A stretch of DNA of 6,677 nucleotides, taken from Azoarcus sp. GTDB taxonomy: Bacteria > Pseudomonadota > Gammaproteobacteria > Burkholderiales > Rhodocyclaceae. The translations under genes were made by a program, and so were the position numbers. Below are positions 6,576 to 6,677 of the stretch, piece after piece (within the stretch, counting starts at the first letter, position 1; each line of letters starts with the position of its first letter). Below the pieces are notes generated by a model. That model was not told the origin of the DNA. It did not search any database and saw only the letters and a list, made by a program, of their open reading frames with translations. Location: the NCBI GenBank assembly GCA_031259795.1, contig JAIRLA010000243.1:1-6677 (forward strand), written 5' to 3'.

Positions 6576-6677
6576 ATAGGCATCTACACACTGTATTTCC
6601 CCTGTTAATGTTGATACAAAATGCCTGCTCGCTGTTTTGCGTCCATACTACCTCTCGCGCTGTTTTAAGCAAATATT
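6576..6677. other. AT-rich segment of unknown nature after an abrupt repeat break
   Basis: Composition switches sharply from GC-rich repeat to AT-rich sequence. No gene is supported. On the minus strand a purine-rich GAGAGG precedes an ATG at 6645, but the frame holds only 13 codons before a stop. CGCTGTTTT occurs twice (6630-6638 and 6658-6666). The segment may be the edge of an inserted element or the start of a differently composed region that continues beyond the window. Confidence 0.35.

Noticed and set aside
6349..6672. Minus-strand 107-codon frame
   Set aside because: It has a TTG start, crosses both repeat elements and the compositional break, and the product is arginine-rich repeat translation.

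Overview
The window looks like chromosomal DNA from a GC-rich proteobacterium, most likely a betaproteobacterium. The divergent pair pmbA and darP (yjgA) and the style of the murA product point there. This is inference from gene content; no marker gene settles the genus.

Left edge (1-660, minus strand): a Ro60/Y-RNA module. The window opens inside an rsr gene, the bacterial orthologue of the Ro60 autoantigen. Its first 153 codons run off the left edge. Immediately upstream of rsr, on the same strand, lies a noncoding RNA of about 177 nt. Its two ends pair in a 28-bp helix, and its middle folds as a tRNA mimic: T-arm, D-arm and an acceptor stem closed by a tetraloop instead of ending in CCA. 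This is the architecture of YrlA-type bacterial Y RNA. It can be mistaken for two scrambled tRNA halves. The module is the most notable content of the window.

Middle (661-4561): a roughly 250-bp regulatory region holds a candidate promoter with a 17-bp dyad in its spacer. It leads into a plus-strand atypical SDR (NAD(P)-binding epimerase-like) gene, which is visibly less GC-rich than its neighbours. This converges on a minus-strand pair, pmbA then murA. murA makes the first committed enzyme of peptidoglycan synthesis, and pmbA encodes the TldE subunit of the TldD/E protease.

Right-centre (4556-6209, plus strand): a compact region divergent from pmbA. darP (50S maturation factor) overlaps a YkuD-type L,D-transpeptidase gene by an ATGA. 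A separate small gene follows, encoding a tryptophan-rich 126-aa protein that I do not recognise.

Right edge (6210-6677): no convincing gene. It holds two copies of an approximately 85-95-bp hairpin repeat, two other hairpin elements between them, and an abrupt change to AT-rich sequence at about 6576 where the second repeat is cut off.

Together, housekeeping envelope and ribosome genes (murA, pmbA, darP, L,D-transpeptidase) flank an accessory RNA-quality-control locus (rsr-yrlA) and a repeat-rich intergenic region.
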